Notes under the pieces: generated by a model | The model's input: only the letters and a program-made list of their open reading frames with translations | What the model was told of the DNA's origin: nothing | Database searches by the model: none | DNA from: Siphonodentalium dalli | Lineage: Eukaryota > Mollusca > Scaphopoda > Gadilida > Siphonodentaliidae | Length of the DNA: 64,000 bases | NCBI GenBank assembly: GCA_032622095.1 | Contig: CP136062.1 | Span: forward strand, 11,563,710 to 11,627,709 | Direction: 5' to 3' | Translations under genes and position numbers: made by a program | Shown here: piece after piece, positions 10,881 through 23,467 of the stretch | Layout of the letters: each line of letters begins with the position of its first letter | Numbering within the stretch: the stretch's first letter is position 1

Positions 10881-12698
10881 GTACATGATCAGTATCGGAT
10901 GTAGGATGTAACATTGTACGCCTTGTTTGGCCGCGAATATAACAAATTCACCAATTCCAGCCAATTTCCAGGGTATGGCAGACTGACTCTTGACCGTTGA
11001 CTCCAAGTTTAGTGACTCGGGTTCAAAGTCATAATTCCCCGATTCATTCTTGCAAAAAATTTAGAAATTACAATTTGAACGAATCAAGCATCTACTTCAT
11101 TTGTGATTATACTTGCGAGTACAATGTAGTTATCTGCAGGCTACACAGCGACAAAATTAATTTATGAACACAGTTTTGTCAAAGGTGGCATTACCTGCGA
11201 CCAAATATTATTTAGACAGAACGGAAGCGATCGAATTCTCGCATTGTTGACTTTTCGAATGATAGAACACTGACACACGGCGATGGTAAAATGATTTTCA
11301 TGGTGATAATCCTGATCAGAAAGTATGGAATAATACAATAAGTCTGACGTACACAACACTGACTACAGTACAGTACCGTTTATTAATATAACAGTTTGTT
11401 TTCAGTTTTGAAACTTGTCAGAGTAAACTGGTATTATTATTAACCATTATGCAATACCAAATGGCCTCACCTTCACACTACTAACTAGTATGTTTATACA
11501 CTTCATCTTCAAGTTAATCATGATTGCAAGGAAATACGGTACGCAGCGGGAATTGTCTTTGATCCAGCTATTATTTTTTTTAAACTTTCATCCTAATATT
11601 TGTAATATTTGACACGCATGTATGAACATTATTATTTTTCGCTCAGTTTTAAATTTACGCAGCTACAGATACAGTTCTTAATCGATGTTGAATATATATT
11701 TGAGAACCGCCATGCACAACATACATGTAAATGTACTGCATGCACCTGTACCGGTACATATAAAAAGGTCCAACAAATTTCCATGTTTTGACTGACCAAA
11801 ATCCATGTTCAGGACCTCAAACCTAATTTTGTTTCCCTCGACAGCGATAATTGTGTTGCCAAACTTACTGTTACACACTTTTGCCTCTTCCTGTTATAAA
11901 TACAAAACAAATTTCTAACACAACTCCATTGTGAAAACACTATACATTAAACCGAAACAACTATCATGCAAGCTTTCGGTTTCCCCATGTACATGATGTA
12001 CGCCTATCCATGTGTGAGCTGAGATATAAAAATGGATTAACTTACTGAATGCAAAATCGCTACCATACATGATTTGTGGTTATAATGTTAAAACCAATTG
12101 GTCTGTCTTTCAATTCTTTTATTGTTTAGTCAGCTAACGATCAGTGAGAGCAAGTACAATTACATTTTACTTCTTTCGTTTCACACAAGTTTACACAAGT
12201 AGAACTTTTCTCAAAGTAAATTTATCTTCTCATGTGCTTGGTCAGTGGCTCAGTGGCCCACTGTTCATCGCAGTTATTAGTACCATGGAAACGTACATGT
12301 TAAAACTCAACCATTTTAAGTTACTTGTACCGCTGCAAACTTAGCTTGAAAGATATATGTCTTATTAGCATCATAGTAGCAACTGTTTAAGTAATGGTTC
12401 CCATCACAGAACACATGGCCAACGCTGATAATCCTCAAACATATTAGGCAAAAAAAAATACCTGTGGAATTGTGGGATAGACATATGTCCAGTTAAACTT
12501 TTCACATGCCCATAACTTAACTGATGGGAAAGGTTATAAATATACCTTCGATCAAGTTCATCAACATATATACCTTAATCAACTATTACAGTGACCGTGA
12601 ACATTTTTACAAGTGCAAATTTTGGCACCTGCGAATAAAATATTGCCAGTAATTATAGGTGTGGGGGCAATCGCTCCCTTTTCCTGGGAAAGACTTGG

Positions 12699-12784
12699 CC
12701 AATGCATTCTCTTTTATACTAGTACATTGTAGGTGAGGTGCCATATTGGCGACTCGCATACCGGTATATAAGAGAAAGCATTGG
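12699..12784. repeat. Inverted repeat hairpin (A)
   Basis: CCAATGCATTCTCTT on the left pairs with AAGAGAAAGCATTGG on the right (one mismatch). The spacer contains GGTGCCATATTGGCGACTCG. The same hairpin is perfect in copy B (26060-26132), and a diverged copy in the other orientation lies at 31871-31931. Confidence 0.8.
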
Positions 12785-12949
12785 CACAGGGTTTTAGCAA
12801 AATTTCAGGAAGCTCCAGTTAGGAAAGGGTTAATAAATAGCATTGATGAGCTAAGAAGTAGTATCAGCTTAGAAGATAATATACCGTGCCGGGTATGTAG
12901 GAAAATTAATACACAGGGGTACTGTAACATGACCCATGGATTGTCGTGG

Positions 12950-13259
12950 GATAGGTGCTGTGTTTCTCAGATGATTTTAAAGTGGCACTAATAATTAGCA
13001 ATAAAGAGTGTTTGTCATCAGCTTAGAATATATGTAGGGGGAACTGTCTCAGGTGTCTCATGGAATAGGTGCGGCAAATCAAAGAGACACTAATAATTCG
13101 CTTGGATAGGTGCTGTGTTTCTCAGATGATTTTAAAGTGGCACTAACAATTAGCAATAAAGAGTGTTTGTCATCAGCTTAGAATATATGTAGGGGGAACT
13201 GTCTCAGGTGTCTCATGGAATAGGTGCGGCAAATCAAAGAGACACTAATAATTCGCTTG
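12950..13259 (+). repeat. 155-bp tandem duplication, private to copy A
   Basis: The units 12950-13104 and 13105-13259 are almost identical and start with GATAGGTGCTGTGTTTCTC. Copy B has one unit only, so this duplication arose after A and B separated or was lost in B. Confidence 0.93.
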
Positions 13260-13589
13260 GATGACTTGTAGGCACAATAATTATTTAACCCTCATTAAAG
13301 CAAACTCCAGTATCCCAGCTACAGTAGTAGTTACTACTGTTTATTTTTAATGTTGACAACAATGCTTTTAGATGTCAGCAAAAATTTACATGGTTGTACT
13401 CGATAGATCAAACTGCTTGGCATAAAAAAGGACTGTTGGTCGTTCCTTTTATTTAGCAGTTCAAACTCCATGAAAAGAAGCCATAGTACTTACAATGCAG
13501 CATACACTTGATCAATTGATTAGTTGTGCAACCACACTTTTTTAAATCATGTCTGTATTGTGTACCGGTATGTATTATTGTATACTTAA

Positions 13590-13625
13590 AGTGGTTTATT
13601 TTCTATTTTCAGGGATATTTTGGAT
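13590..13625 (+). promoter_or_regulatory. Splice-acceptor-like site conserved between A and B
   Basis: A pyrimidine-rich tract, TTATTTTCTATTTTCAG, precedes the GGATATT block at 13613. It is kept in B at 26738. With the donor-like site near the 5' end it is compatible with a spliced transcript. There is no conserved reading frame after it. Confidence 0.25.
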
Positions 13626-14511
13626 CTACATCCTGCTTATCACACATATAACTATATCAACTATCAGAAGTTCAACTCTGTGATCTGACATTTACTGGTT
13701 CTGAATACATTTTGAAAAGGCAATCAGACAATTTTTTTGGACAGGTGTAAAATTAAAATTCACAATCAGAGATTAAATGGAACTGTTGTATCCTGACTGA
13801 TGACACAAATGTCAAATCCACTATTTTCTGTTAACTCTCTTCTTGGAATGTTATTCAAACACAAAGACAATATCAACACCAAGGACACAAACTTTTAATA
13901 ACTTGCAACTTCAGCTTCCTTATAATACTACTAGAAAAGGAAATGATGAGAAAACAGGATAACAGAAAATACATCATCTATTCTAAATTATATTGGAGGT
14001 AATCATGTGTGCAATGGATACTTTTGGGGTGGAGGCAAACATGTGTAATATGTGCACACGGTATAGTGATTCTTGACCTGAGGTAACAAGGAATTCACTC
14101 CAGGAAGCTGATGTGTATTTATTTATTCAGTGCAAAACATCTTATGAAAGTACAGGGTATTGATCCATTGGTTCTAAGGAAATTATACACTGCTTCAATT
14201 CTGGAGAATGTAAATCTTGTTCTATTACATTTGGAAAGTGTCATAATTTACACTTGAAGGTGGCTGTGCATATATGTCTAACAGAAAGTGTAATGAACAG
14301 ACATGAAGACTCCTGGGTGATGTGATTGCCTTCTGATTAATAAAATATTGTGCCAACAGTATGATCATATTATTTTGAACTAAATCCAAATTCACCAATA
14401 AGGAATATATTGTTATTAGAATGAGATACTGCCATCATACCTGTTGGTATTTATTCATTCTTGCCACATTTGTCATGTTCCAGGGATCAGGGTGTGCAAT
14501 AAAGAGAGGAT

Positions 14512-14654
14512 CTACAACGAGTCCCCAGTTTATAGCGGAATTTACAAAACGAGTCCAGAAAATTAGAACTGGACCAGCCTTTGTTGAGGTCCTGACCTAA
14601 TGTAGTGGACGGGTTTTGTAGATTCTGCTATAGCCTATACTTGACGAGTTATAG
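14512..14654. repeat. Near-palindromic hairpin, family 1
   Basis: The left arm contains TATAGCGGAATTTACAAAAC and the right arm its approximate reverse complement (14606-14632). Outer arms CTACAACGAGTC and GACGAGTTATAG pair too. Copy B (29646-29772) has lost ~20 bases of the left arm. The stem words resemble those of the family-2 hairpin at 15186-15285. Confidence 0.8.
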
Positions 14655-15064
14655 ATTATATTTATTACATGATACAAAGCCTCGACACAACCTACTTAAA
14701 ACAACAAATGGGACACTAAACTAACATCGGCTTCTATACGACATCGGATGACTTTTCATGTAACTGTGCATTGTTTGCGCGTGTAAACAATAGTCCCAGA
14801 TAAATAAGGACACTTTTATGTATTTAATGGTGTATATATAATGACATAACTTTTCAAACTCTCAATGATTATAACTGGTTGGAAAAATATTGGAAGGCAT
14901 AATATATGGAGTGTAAATAGAAGACATACCGGAAGTCAAGGGTCACCTGGCACTATTTCCTGTTATTAAACGAACGTTTAATATCACAATTTATCACATA
15001 ATTAACTCACAAACCCAGGTTAATAATTATTGGTAAGACACACGTGTACTATTAGCACGTGCGA

Positions 15065-15072
15065 TGACGTCA
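15065..15072. promoter_or_regulatory. CRE-like palindrome next to an E-box-like word
   Basis: TGACGTCA follows GCACGTGC closely. Both words are kept in copy B (CRE at 30176-30183). They may be a binding site pair. No transcript start is identified. Confidence 0.25.
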
Positions 15073-15185
15073 CGCCATTATTTGAATGACTTGCGATTGC
15101 TGACGTTTATGATAGTTTTCTTCGATGAATACTTCGCGTTTATTTGATCATGTAATAAAAGGTATATCAAACTCATTCTACTTCA

Positions 15186-15285
15186 TACGTAATTTATCAA
15201 CCTCTGACATCCACTAAATTCTATTTGAGTCTCGGTGAACCTCGGCTCAAATCGAATTTAGTTATCTCGATTGATAGATTCCGTA
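15186..15285 (+). repeat. Near-palindromic hairpin, family 2 (copy in A)
   Basis: TACGTAATTTATCAACCTC at the left pairs imperfectly with GATTGATAGATTCCGTA at the right. CTAAATTCTATTTGAG pairs with CTCAAATCGAATTTAG inside. Other copies lie at 30305-30402 and, in reverse orientation and more symmetrical, at 61381-61492. Confidence 0.85.
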
Positions 15286-15565
15286 CACAATATAAACTCA
15301 TGTGCGATCCTCTACATACACATATTTACTATAATTTTGCCTTACATACATCGGGGTACATGTACTACTATAGCTATATAAGTTCGTGAAACATGACTGC
15401 AAACAGCAATTATTATGTTCAATTAGACATTCAAAGAAAGAACATACATCGGTGCTATGGCCCCAAGTTTATGAAACTACTGCGATTCCATAACAATAAC
15501 GCATGAGGTATTTCATTGTTCGTGCAGAAAATTGTGCTATCTTTGCGCATTTGCACTCATATGGT

Positions 15566-16376
15566 AAACTGACGACATGAACACACATAATCAGTTGTGT
15601 GTATATATTGCATACCAACGTTTCATATTGATATACCGGTAGTGGCACATGCGTACATATGCTTGCGATATACACGATGACAAGAGTCTGCTAATTTGGT
15701 CATTTCTATTCTTAACAATGTGTTCCAGACTCGTGATGTTTCAATATTTTGGGAGGTGTGTCCATACGGTTGTGACGTTGATGAACACGTCCTGGCATAT
15801 GGACTGAAAGATCCTTTATTGATGCAGTAGTGCTGCGGAAAATGATTGACGTATTTACTCAGTACAACCAAAATAAAACTACAACTTTAGGATCGTGGCA
15901 GTCTAGTAATAATTAGACCAAGGTTTCCTTACAGTCAACTCTCAACGTAAGTTGAAAGTAATGAAAGTTAGGTCTAGTTTTAATAAGACTGGCATCGTGG
16001 TATAGCAGTAATTGGTAGCAGTGTTCTCAGCTCTACTTGGTATGATTGTGATTTGATATTGACGGTTTGTGGTGTCAGTTATATTTAAGCAGGCACCGGT
16101 AGCTACAAGCAATTGCATTAAAAGCTACCATTACGTCATTGCACTTTTCAGATAAACTGACGACACGAGCACACACATGCGGTTTTGTATAACATATTTC
16201 ATACCAAGCGAGTGATATTGATATGGTGGCAAGTGCTTTCATATGCTTGCGACATACAATATGGAAATAGTCAGTCTACCCATTAGTGGCAGGAATTTCA
16301 ATGGTGGCTATTACTTAATTTCACAACGCTTTCCATAGTTGGGTATGTCGATATTCCAGAAGGGACGCCCATATGG
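15566..16376 (+). repeat. Degenerate internal direct repeat of copy A
   Basis: A block starting AAACTGACGAC at 15566 recurs diverged at 16154. It keeps ATTGATAT and CATATGCTTGCGA words and the TATGT(C/T)GATATT-like segment. In B the period is about 730 bp (30682 and 31414) because A lost sequence between the two. Confidence 0.75.
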
Positions 16377-17575
16377 TTAAATTTTCTCGATAACAACAAT
16401 TGGACCGGAAGCATACAACTTTTTCAAACAAGATCGTCTCAAGTGTAGAAATGGAAGTTTCCATGACCCAATTTCTAGAACAAATTTGAAATTATTTTCA
16501 AGAGTAAATAAGCGAGTCACCGTGAAACGGAATTTAGAATCGCGGAGGATCGATGCCAATAGGAATATTATAGGGGTGTTGCTGTCTGCCTCAGCGAAGC
16601 CTGAGCAAGTTATAAATTTTGATAAAGCTCTCGCATACCCTTTACGCCCCGTTTAGTCGGATTCCTTATGTCATTTTGCATTTTTGGTTTGTTAAAAGCG
16701 ATCTGAAAACGGATTATGTATGCCTAGTAGGTGTGTTTTCGGGATTGACTTGTTTCCATTCTTAAATTTTGGCGGGTCGGCCTAAATCGGGGTCAACATC
16801 ATTTAGAGAGCGTTTCGTATTTACAGAAAACGGTATATGGTGCCATCTGGCGTATGGTGATCGGTGTGATTTGAAACCTCTTCAAACTACTATATATGAC
16901 CATTATATGTATTTTTGAAAAATTTTATGTGATCGGTTCATTCTTGTTGGCTACAGTTGTGATCAAAATTTAACACTGAGCCCTATGGAGATTCTAGTAC
17001 TTTGGATAGATGGCGCCATTTCGCGTATGATGATATGCGCGTACTGATATTCCTAAAAAAGTCTAAGTATGAAACACAGACGTAGTTTTAAAAGGAATGG
17101 ATGTGATCAGATGATTCTTGCTGGCTACAGTTGCGATCAAAATTTAACACTTAACCCTATGGAGAATTTCGTGTTATGCTCAAACTTTGATTGTAATATC
17201 ACGTATTGGCAATCGTGCGCAAATATATGAAGTTTAACACTCGTGTTTGACCCACTGTAACTATCCGTGATTTAATAGTTGCAACATATGATATAGTTAT
17301 GCCTCAAGATACAGTAATTGGCAAAAGTAAGTGTCGAATGGTTTTGTAGTTTCGATAATATGCAGCCTGTTCAATCAAATGAAAATATTCACAACAAGAC
17401 TGTTCACGATGTGATTATATATTATATCATTGTTTTATTTGATACTTGTCTGTATTGTTGTCCACTGACTAGCTTTAAAACCACATCGTTGATCATAACG
17501 GGATGTAGTGTCACAAATACACAGGTATAGATGGTAGTTGTTCGCTGTCATTAACTCAATCGTTGCCATAGGAGT
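16377..17575 (+). repeat. Degenerate direct repeat, no gene seen
   Basis: A ~75-bp segment at about 16930-17000, containing GATCAAAATTTAACACT, recurs at about 17103-17180 with a period of ~181 bp. Nothing else in the stretch is recognisable; the open frames are short. Confidence 0.6.
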
Positions 17576-17869
17576 CTATCCCACATGCACTGAGAGAATC
17601 TGTGTTTTCGCAGGATTTGTGCTACTGATAAACGGACATTTCGGTGCAGCTGAGATCTTTACTATAGCGGTATAGGCTTTGCTTTCACGCTTCCCACGCC
17701 AGTTACATTTGACCAACTTCAGTGCAGCGACTGAAACCCAACATTCACCATTAATATTCTGACCACAGTTAATCTCCACGCTTCGTGAATAGCTGTGAAA
17801 ATCAAGTAAATTCGAATTTCCACTAGAGTAGAGCTTAATGAGTAAAATATGTATCAACCATAGATGCAT
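17576..17869 (-). CDS. Uncertain 97-codon ORF with hydrophobic N-terminus
   Basis: The frame begins with a hydrophobic stretch that could be a signal peptide (residues 2-14). It has four cysteines after that, at about residues 35, 43, 55 and 78, as in small secreted proteins. It lies outside the identified repeats. No family is recognised, no promoter or splice sites were established, and its length is within chance for this AT content. Confidence 0.15.
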   Translation of the reverse strand: MHLWLIHILLIKLYSSGNSNLLDFHSYSRSVEINCGQNINGECWVSVAALKLVKCNWRGKRESKAYTAIVKISAAPKCPFISSTNPAKTQILSVHVG

Positions 17870-17879
17870 GTTCCTGCAT

Positions 17880-18420
17880 TCCGAATAGGTGCTTAGTAAC
17901 CGCTGCTAATGAGCTATCTGGTGCGGTGGCAAAGTCTCCCGATCTTATAATGATCAGTGGCCTATGCAGAACATGGCTGCATATATAGTTTTAGACATTC
18001 ATGTGCCCAACTTTGAACAAAACCAGCACCATGTGATTAGACACTGACTAAATGAAGGCAATACCAATAAATGATTAGTACACAATTGTGGTATTTGATT
18101 AGCAACCGTTGCTAACCTCAAATAAGACATCTGGTTCACTTTGACGACCAGGTATATCTCAATTTTCACATTTGGGTATTAACTGTATCGGAGACGCAAA
18201 CTTTGAATTACGACCCTATAAGCTATAATTGCAATTGCAAGTGAATTCCTGGTAATTTCCTAGACTAAGTTTCTCGATCTTATAATGATCAATCATGGCC
18301 CATGGGGCACAAACATGTACAGTTTCATATATGTGTCACCATTTGAACATAACCAATACCATCTGACTATAGACACTATCTCATTTACGGGAAAATACAA
18401 TGGCCGGTTCAAAGCCAAGT
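17880..18420 (+). repeat. Degenerate direct duplication, ~335-bp period
   Basis: CGATCTTATAATGATCA recurs at about 17940 and 18275. Both copies are followed by diverged but collinear text with a TGAACA(A/T)AACCA word. No gene is supported. Confidence 0.65.
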
Positions 18421-19081
18421 ATATTGTTGGGGGAGAACGATCCATTAAGCCAAAGTCGATGGTTTGTCACAACAGATGGAGTCATGATACATTATGAAGG
18501 ATGATGGAAGGGTCCCCTTAACTATGTTCTTCGACACAGTATTGTCCCCGCACTGTGTCACTTGTATCTTACTGTGTTGTACTATATATAAGACCAAGCA
18601 CATAATGCACATATATATCTTCTTATAAATAAATTATCTCTTAGAAAGTGTCCAGAGATGTCTTGCCTATTTATACTGACAATTTATTTTTATTCGTGTG
18701 GCAATGTATTTGAGGGAGAGATTTGTTATGTTGACAAAGATGTTAATTTAGTATGTGAAACATGTATCCCGGGGGAGGTATCGAGTGGACGTAGAAAGTG
18801 TTTTCTTTATACTCTAATGAACATAATTTAAACTCCCAATTTGGATAAACCCGACCAGAAATTATAGAACAACCATCTATATAAGCCCAGCAATATTTAG
18901 CAATAAACATGGACATGATAACATTGTTTAACATTTTTAAACAATACCACCCTATCCACATCTATTTGGCTAAACATATCATTGGCATATAGATGAGTTG
19001 TTGTTGTTCTTACGTTGATGCTAGTCGGGTTTCTCCAAATTTAATACTAAAACAGAATGTTCCATAAGCTACGGTGGCTGG
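18421..19081. other. Stretch without recognisable gene
   Basis: AT-rich sequence with no recognised coding, RNA or repeat feature. Confidence 0.45.
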
Positions 19082-20285
19082 TTTAGGACACGAGAATTTG
19101 TTTTATATTTCACGAAATACTAATTCGTGGGCACGAAATAACTAATTTGGTGGCCACAAAATACTAATTCGTGGCCAAGTAATAACTAATTCGTGTCACG
19201 AAATACTAATTCGTGGCCACGAAATAACTGATTAACCTTTGCATATATATCCAGATACCTTTACGGTATATGGTTACACTGACTTGACGATGTTTTAGAA
19301 ACAATGCGTACGATCGCAGAGTAGCTACTATAAACCCCTTATGGCGTGGGACCCGGGCTCTATATATGGGGGTATGGACGTCATATATAAACTATCCCAG
19401 AGAGTACGGGGAAACACTGGTCAGGTGGCTCCAAGACAAACTGACTATTCATTAGTTTTTACCACAAGGGATCGAATGGGAATGCCATTTCTCTCGGCAT
19501 ATTGGCCGATTTAAGTAAAATAAAGGGTTTTGTAGGGTGGGCCCAAAACAAGCTTATAAATATTCACCCCTTTCAACATACCCGATCCAAAATGGTCGCC
19601 GCTCAGAAGGGGTCAAAAGGGGTACACATTATTTCTCGGTCACTTGACCGATATGGATCAAATAAAGAGTGTTCTAAGAAAGCTAAATTTTCACACCCTC
19701 AGCCCACTCGATCGAAAATGATAACTGATCAGAGGGGTCCATATATGGTACCATGCAACCCCCCCCCCATTTTAGGTCGAATACAGTGTGTTGTATGGTG
19801 ACCCCTGAGACAAACTAAATGTTCACCCGCTTTCACCATCCCCGATCCAAAATGGCCACCCCAGATGGGTTCAAATAGGACACCTATACAATTTCTCGAC
19901 CCCTTAACCGTTTGATGTGGTATAATTGGTGCTGTAGGGTGGCCCCAAGATATACTGAATGTCGTGGGTGCCCATGTAACCCACCCCCAGGACGGCGGCA
20001 ACTTTGGATCGTGTTGGTGAAAGGGGTGATTACTTAATTTGTTTTACGGGCCACCATGCAACACGCTTTATCTCAAATCGCCGTGGCTCATGCCAAGATG
20101 GTGGACAACTGCAACCAGATCATCTCTATCCGCTTCCATTACAAAAATGACTGACGATCGTATATCACAATTAGTTATTTAGTGGCCACGAATTTTATTT
20201 ATTTCGTGTCCAAGAATTAGTTATTTCGTGGCCACGAATTAGTATTTCATGGCCTCGCAATTAAAAAATATTCCCATGTCCTAAA
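19082..20285. mobile_element. Foldback element with inverted CACGAA/TTCGTG minisatellites, 1.2 kb
   Basis: The left terminus TTTAGGACACGAGAAT and the reverse complement of the right terminus TTTAGGACATGGGAAT form inverted ends. Next to each end lies a minisatellite of the ~22-bp unit CACGAAATACTAATTCGTGG (19111-19232), inverted at 20165-20265. The interior is a third, unrelated repeat set. No target duplication was recognised and there is no transposase. Confidence 0.8.
19485..20110. repeat. Degenerate ~130-bp tandem repeat inside the foldback element
   Basis: CCGATCCAAAATGG-type words recur at about 19580, 19706 (diverged) and 19845, then inverted near 20010. Each comes with TTTCTCGG...ACCG and AGGGTGGCCC words. 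Open frames here follow the repeat and do not look like genes. Confidence 0.7.
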
Positions 20286-21740
20286 AGTTTTGACTGACAC
20301 TTACATAAATATGACTCCCATATTTGTTAGCACACAACTCCGTATTATGCGGTACTTCGTCCTGGCAATAAACATTAATTTTGTCAATTGATGAAAAAAC
20401 ACCATCAATCAATTTTACAACAATGCATTTGTATAATAGTGGACATTATCACTGAAGCACGTGATTGTGATGTATATGATTGATGTGAACCACATTTTTT
20501 CAACTACTGTATCTGACTATATTGCATGTTAATTTTGTAAAATCACATGTAGTTACGATATATTACACGTAAGAGCCATGCATATATGATAGCCATTAAG
20601 TTCCACCACTGTGAACGTTTGAGTAAATTGTCAAACTCTCTATAGGATCCAACGTTAGTGTTGTTCGCAACTGTGGTACTGTACCGGCGGAGACTTATCT
20701 GACGACACCATTCTCAAAAATACATTTCAGAGTCATACTTGACATGTGTGCACAATTTCAACTTGCACAATTCATGAAAAGGCTAATCGTGTTAGTTAAT
20801 ATCTGTATAATCAGGAAATCCTCTTTAAATTTTTTAAACCGTCCAAACAATTTGTTTCCACTAACATGTCAGACTGGAACAAGTAGACTCTGAAAGTAGA
20901 CCGCCATATTTGATACTTTTGTTAATTTCAACACGCACAGTCCACCAGAAGGTTAGTTATGATGATTAATATTTGTATAATAAGCAAACGCTCTTTAAAT
21001 TCTTAAAACAGTCCAAAATCTTTGTTTTCCTATAACATTTCAACTGGACACAAGTAAACACTGAAAGTAGACACGATATTGATAAATAAACCATTCGCAT
21101 GTCATCTTAGACATTCCGAAATGGCTCGACCGTTGTTTTCGACCAAAGGAATCTGACTTGTGAAATCAGCGAGGGTGGGGGTAGGGATAGCTTTTCTGCG
21201 ATATCTTTACCAAAAATCGATGTATCGAAGTTTTGTTTGTGGAATATGATCAAGATATCCTTGTAGATTGTTCACGTTCGTCCATATGTGATATAGCTCA
21301 TTTTAAGAATATACAATACCTTAATATTTGGGAAATAAAATTGAAAATGCAGTCATAAATGCAATTCGTCTGATGATGTTTGATAAAATTCCACATTAAG
21401 ATATGTAATTAAGTAATTTGGGGCAAGATCTCCCCATGTTTTTCGATTTCCAAGAACAAAGAAAGCCACTTACCGAACTTGCTATGCGTAATAGCATGTT
21501 TTTATTACCAGGTGGACGGGGAAAAAATAGAGGGGTACACAAACAAAAGCCCAACACAAACCTGTTTCCACTAAAATATCAAGCTGGAAACAGGTAGATT
21601 CTGAAAATAGACACACTGGTGGTATAGAAACTGTTCTCATATCGCTTTTAACATTCCGAAACGCGCGACCATTTTTTGCGACATAAGACATCCGACTAGT
21701 TCCACTTAGCCTAGCTAAAGCTGGTGGCACACGCATATTT
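20286..21740 (+). repeat. Degenerate direct repeats, no gene seen
   Basis: CTCTTTAAATT plus CAGACTGGAACAAGTAGA-like blocks recur at about 20760-20905 and 20925-21080 (period ~170 bp), with a third partial block at 21545-21620. ACATTCCGAAA plus a TCGACC/GCGACC block recurs at 21110 and 21650. Confidence 0.65.
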
Positions 21741-22519
21741 ACTGCTAAAAGTAAACTACAAAATACAATTCTGTCTTATTCACAGACACATATTCTACAC
21801 ACAAAGGAGTCACTACCTTGTAAAACTAGTGTTTCAACATTTAGTGTTGACATTATGGCACCATAAAATTATCGTTTTTAAAAACAATTCAGGTATATAT
21901 ATTCCTAAAGTTTGTGATTTCTGGTGTGTATACACTTGATATATATACTTACGAAAACGATTCGTAAAACCATACCCATTGGTCTAATATTACACTATCA
22001 AAAATAGTTTGTTGGTCATTTTTAAAAAAATCGAGAAAAATCAGGAAAAATCGGGAATTTTGGGATAGGGGGAACATTACATAATATCCCCACTACCCGA
22101 ATTGGAATTTCACATTGAGTCTTAGTACATCGTATAGCATAGTCATTGTGTCAGTTTATTCAGTGTCCTCGCCTATTACGCTTAGCAGTTATCGCATGTT
22201 ATGTGCGGCCAAATGTTTGAAATTAGCGGTATTTTTCATGAAAAAATACGTTTTATTTAGAAAAAATAATTTTTTTCCTGCAATAAATCTGTCCGTTCTC
22301 TATTAAACATATAGACAAGAGATTTTGCAATATAAAAACGCTTGGAATATATTTCCAAACCTAATTTGTGAATTTATATGTATATTTTAGTGACTCAAAA
22401 TATTTTAGGCAAATTTTGAGAGAGAAAAAATGGTAAACAGGCTGTGGTATCTCTATGCCCCAGCAAATCGCTGACCACAATCAATGTCATAATGCCCCTG
22501 GATAATACCTATCAAGAAA
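21741..22519. other. Stretch without recognisable gene
   Basis: AT-rich sequence with A/T runs. No supported feature. Confidence 0.45.
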
Positions 22520-23122
22520 TACCAGTCGCAATTTATGCTTTACAATATAATGATGAATGTACGCACGCTAGAAAATGTGAAAATCCCCTGGCTAGAATGT
22601 GTAAATACTGAACTGAATACACTGGGCATATCATATACGTGGAGAAACCAAGCAGTTAGTAGCACAAAAATGTTTGCCAATGCCATAAAAACCAGAACTA
22701 TGGACATCTATATATCAGACTGGCGAGCATCTATGGAAAAATCAAATAAATACGCATTTTACAGAGCCAAACTTCGACAGACCACGATACCTATATCTCG
22801 ATGATAACCATATCGTCCTGCCACTACTGAGATTCAGAACCAGAAACCACAGACTTCCGGTGGAAACTAGTTCTTGGACAAACACCCCATACTCAGAACG
22901 AAGATGCACTCTTTGTATGGATGAACTCGGCGAGGAATACCACCTTGTTGTTAACTGCCCTCGGTTAACTGCCCTCAGAACGAAATATTTGAAAGCCTAC
23001 TATCGCAACCGACCGAACACAATTAAATTACATGACGTCTTCGATACAAATAACAGAAAGATCATAGTAAATCTATCAATATATCTAAAAAAAAAGGCCC
23101 AAACACTAATGATCCACTCCTG
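22520..23122 (+). pseudogene. 5'-truncated LINE, C-terminal end of ORF2
   Basis: Two overlapping frames (22535-22804 and about 22800-23122) read as one C-terminal tail of a non-LTR retrotransposon polyprotein with a frameshift near 22795. The second part has the typical RFRTRNHRLPVET segment. A CCHC-type knuckle follows (C-x2-C-x8-H-x4-C, in RCTLC...YHLVVNC), then a YLKAYY/IKLHDVF-like helical tail. In such elements this region follows the reverse transcriptase and is thought to bind nucleic acid. The RT domain itself is absent, as expected for a 5'-truncated insertion. An A-rich stretch follows the stop. The clade is not assigned. Confidence 0.75.
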
Positions 23123-23423
23123 AGGCTCAATGAAAAAAAAATGCCCACCCTCATACAACATATGTACATGGAATCGCCCCATATACATTATATACCCCCA
23201 ATAATTATAAGATAACATTATCACACACATATTTATCTGAAAGTCCACATACACATGTACGGGTACACCCCCTGGATAATATTCATATTTATATTGATAA
23301 ATACTTTCTTCTGTGTATTCCCCATATTTGATAAGTATTTGATATGTTTTATATTATTCTTTAATTGTAAATGAGGACAATAGTACTCATAAATGTCAAA
23401 TTAGACGATGAGTTTACAATAAT
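23123..23423. other. Short stretch without recognisable gene
   Basis: Nothing recognisable between the LINE tail and copy B of the long repeat. Confidence 0.45.
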
Positions 23424-23467
23424 AAGCCCACGTACGCTCCGCCCCGCAGGGGTGGAGCGGTGGGCTT
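23424..23467 (+). other. Terminal hairpin of repeat copy B
   Basis: Outer stem AAGCCCAC/GTGGGCTT and the GTA bulge are the same as in copies A and C. The inner stem is a different sequence, CGCTCCGCCCC/GGGGTGGAGCG, still fully paired apart from one G:T, with loop GCA. Confidence 0.93.

Larger units (their letters stand above)
10500..16376 (+). repeat. Long dispersed repeat, copy A (5.9 kb)
   Basis: Near-collinear with copy B at 23424-31632, with high identity over most of the length. It starts exactly at the terminal hairpin and stops inside a block that continues in B, so A looks 3'-truncated. Against B it lacks the MITE and the foldback insertions, lacks ~155 bp near 16122, and has a private 155-bp tandem duplication. 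No long reading frame is preserved between the copies. It could be a non-coding segmental duplication, a multi-exon non-coding gene, or a large non-autonomous element with a hairpin end. No terminal inverted repeats were found. Confidence 0.85.

Noticed and set aside
12746-12991. 81-codon frame in copy A with CRVCRK and CNMTH cysteine words
   Set aside because: Looks faintly like a zinc-binding segment, but the frame is broken in copy B and overlaps the tandem duplication.
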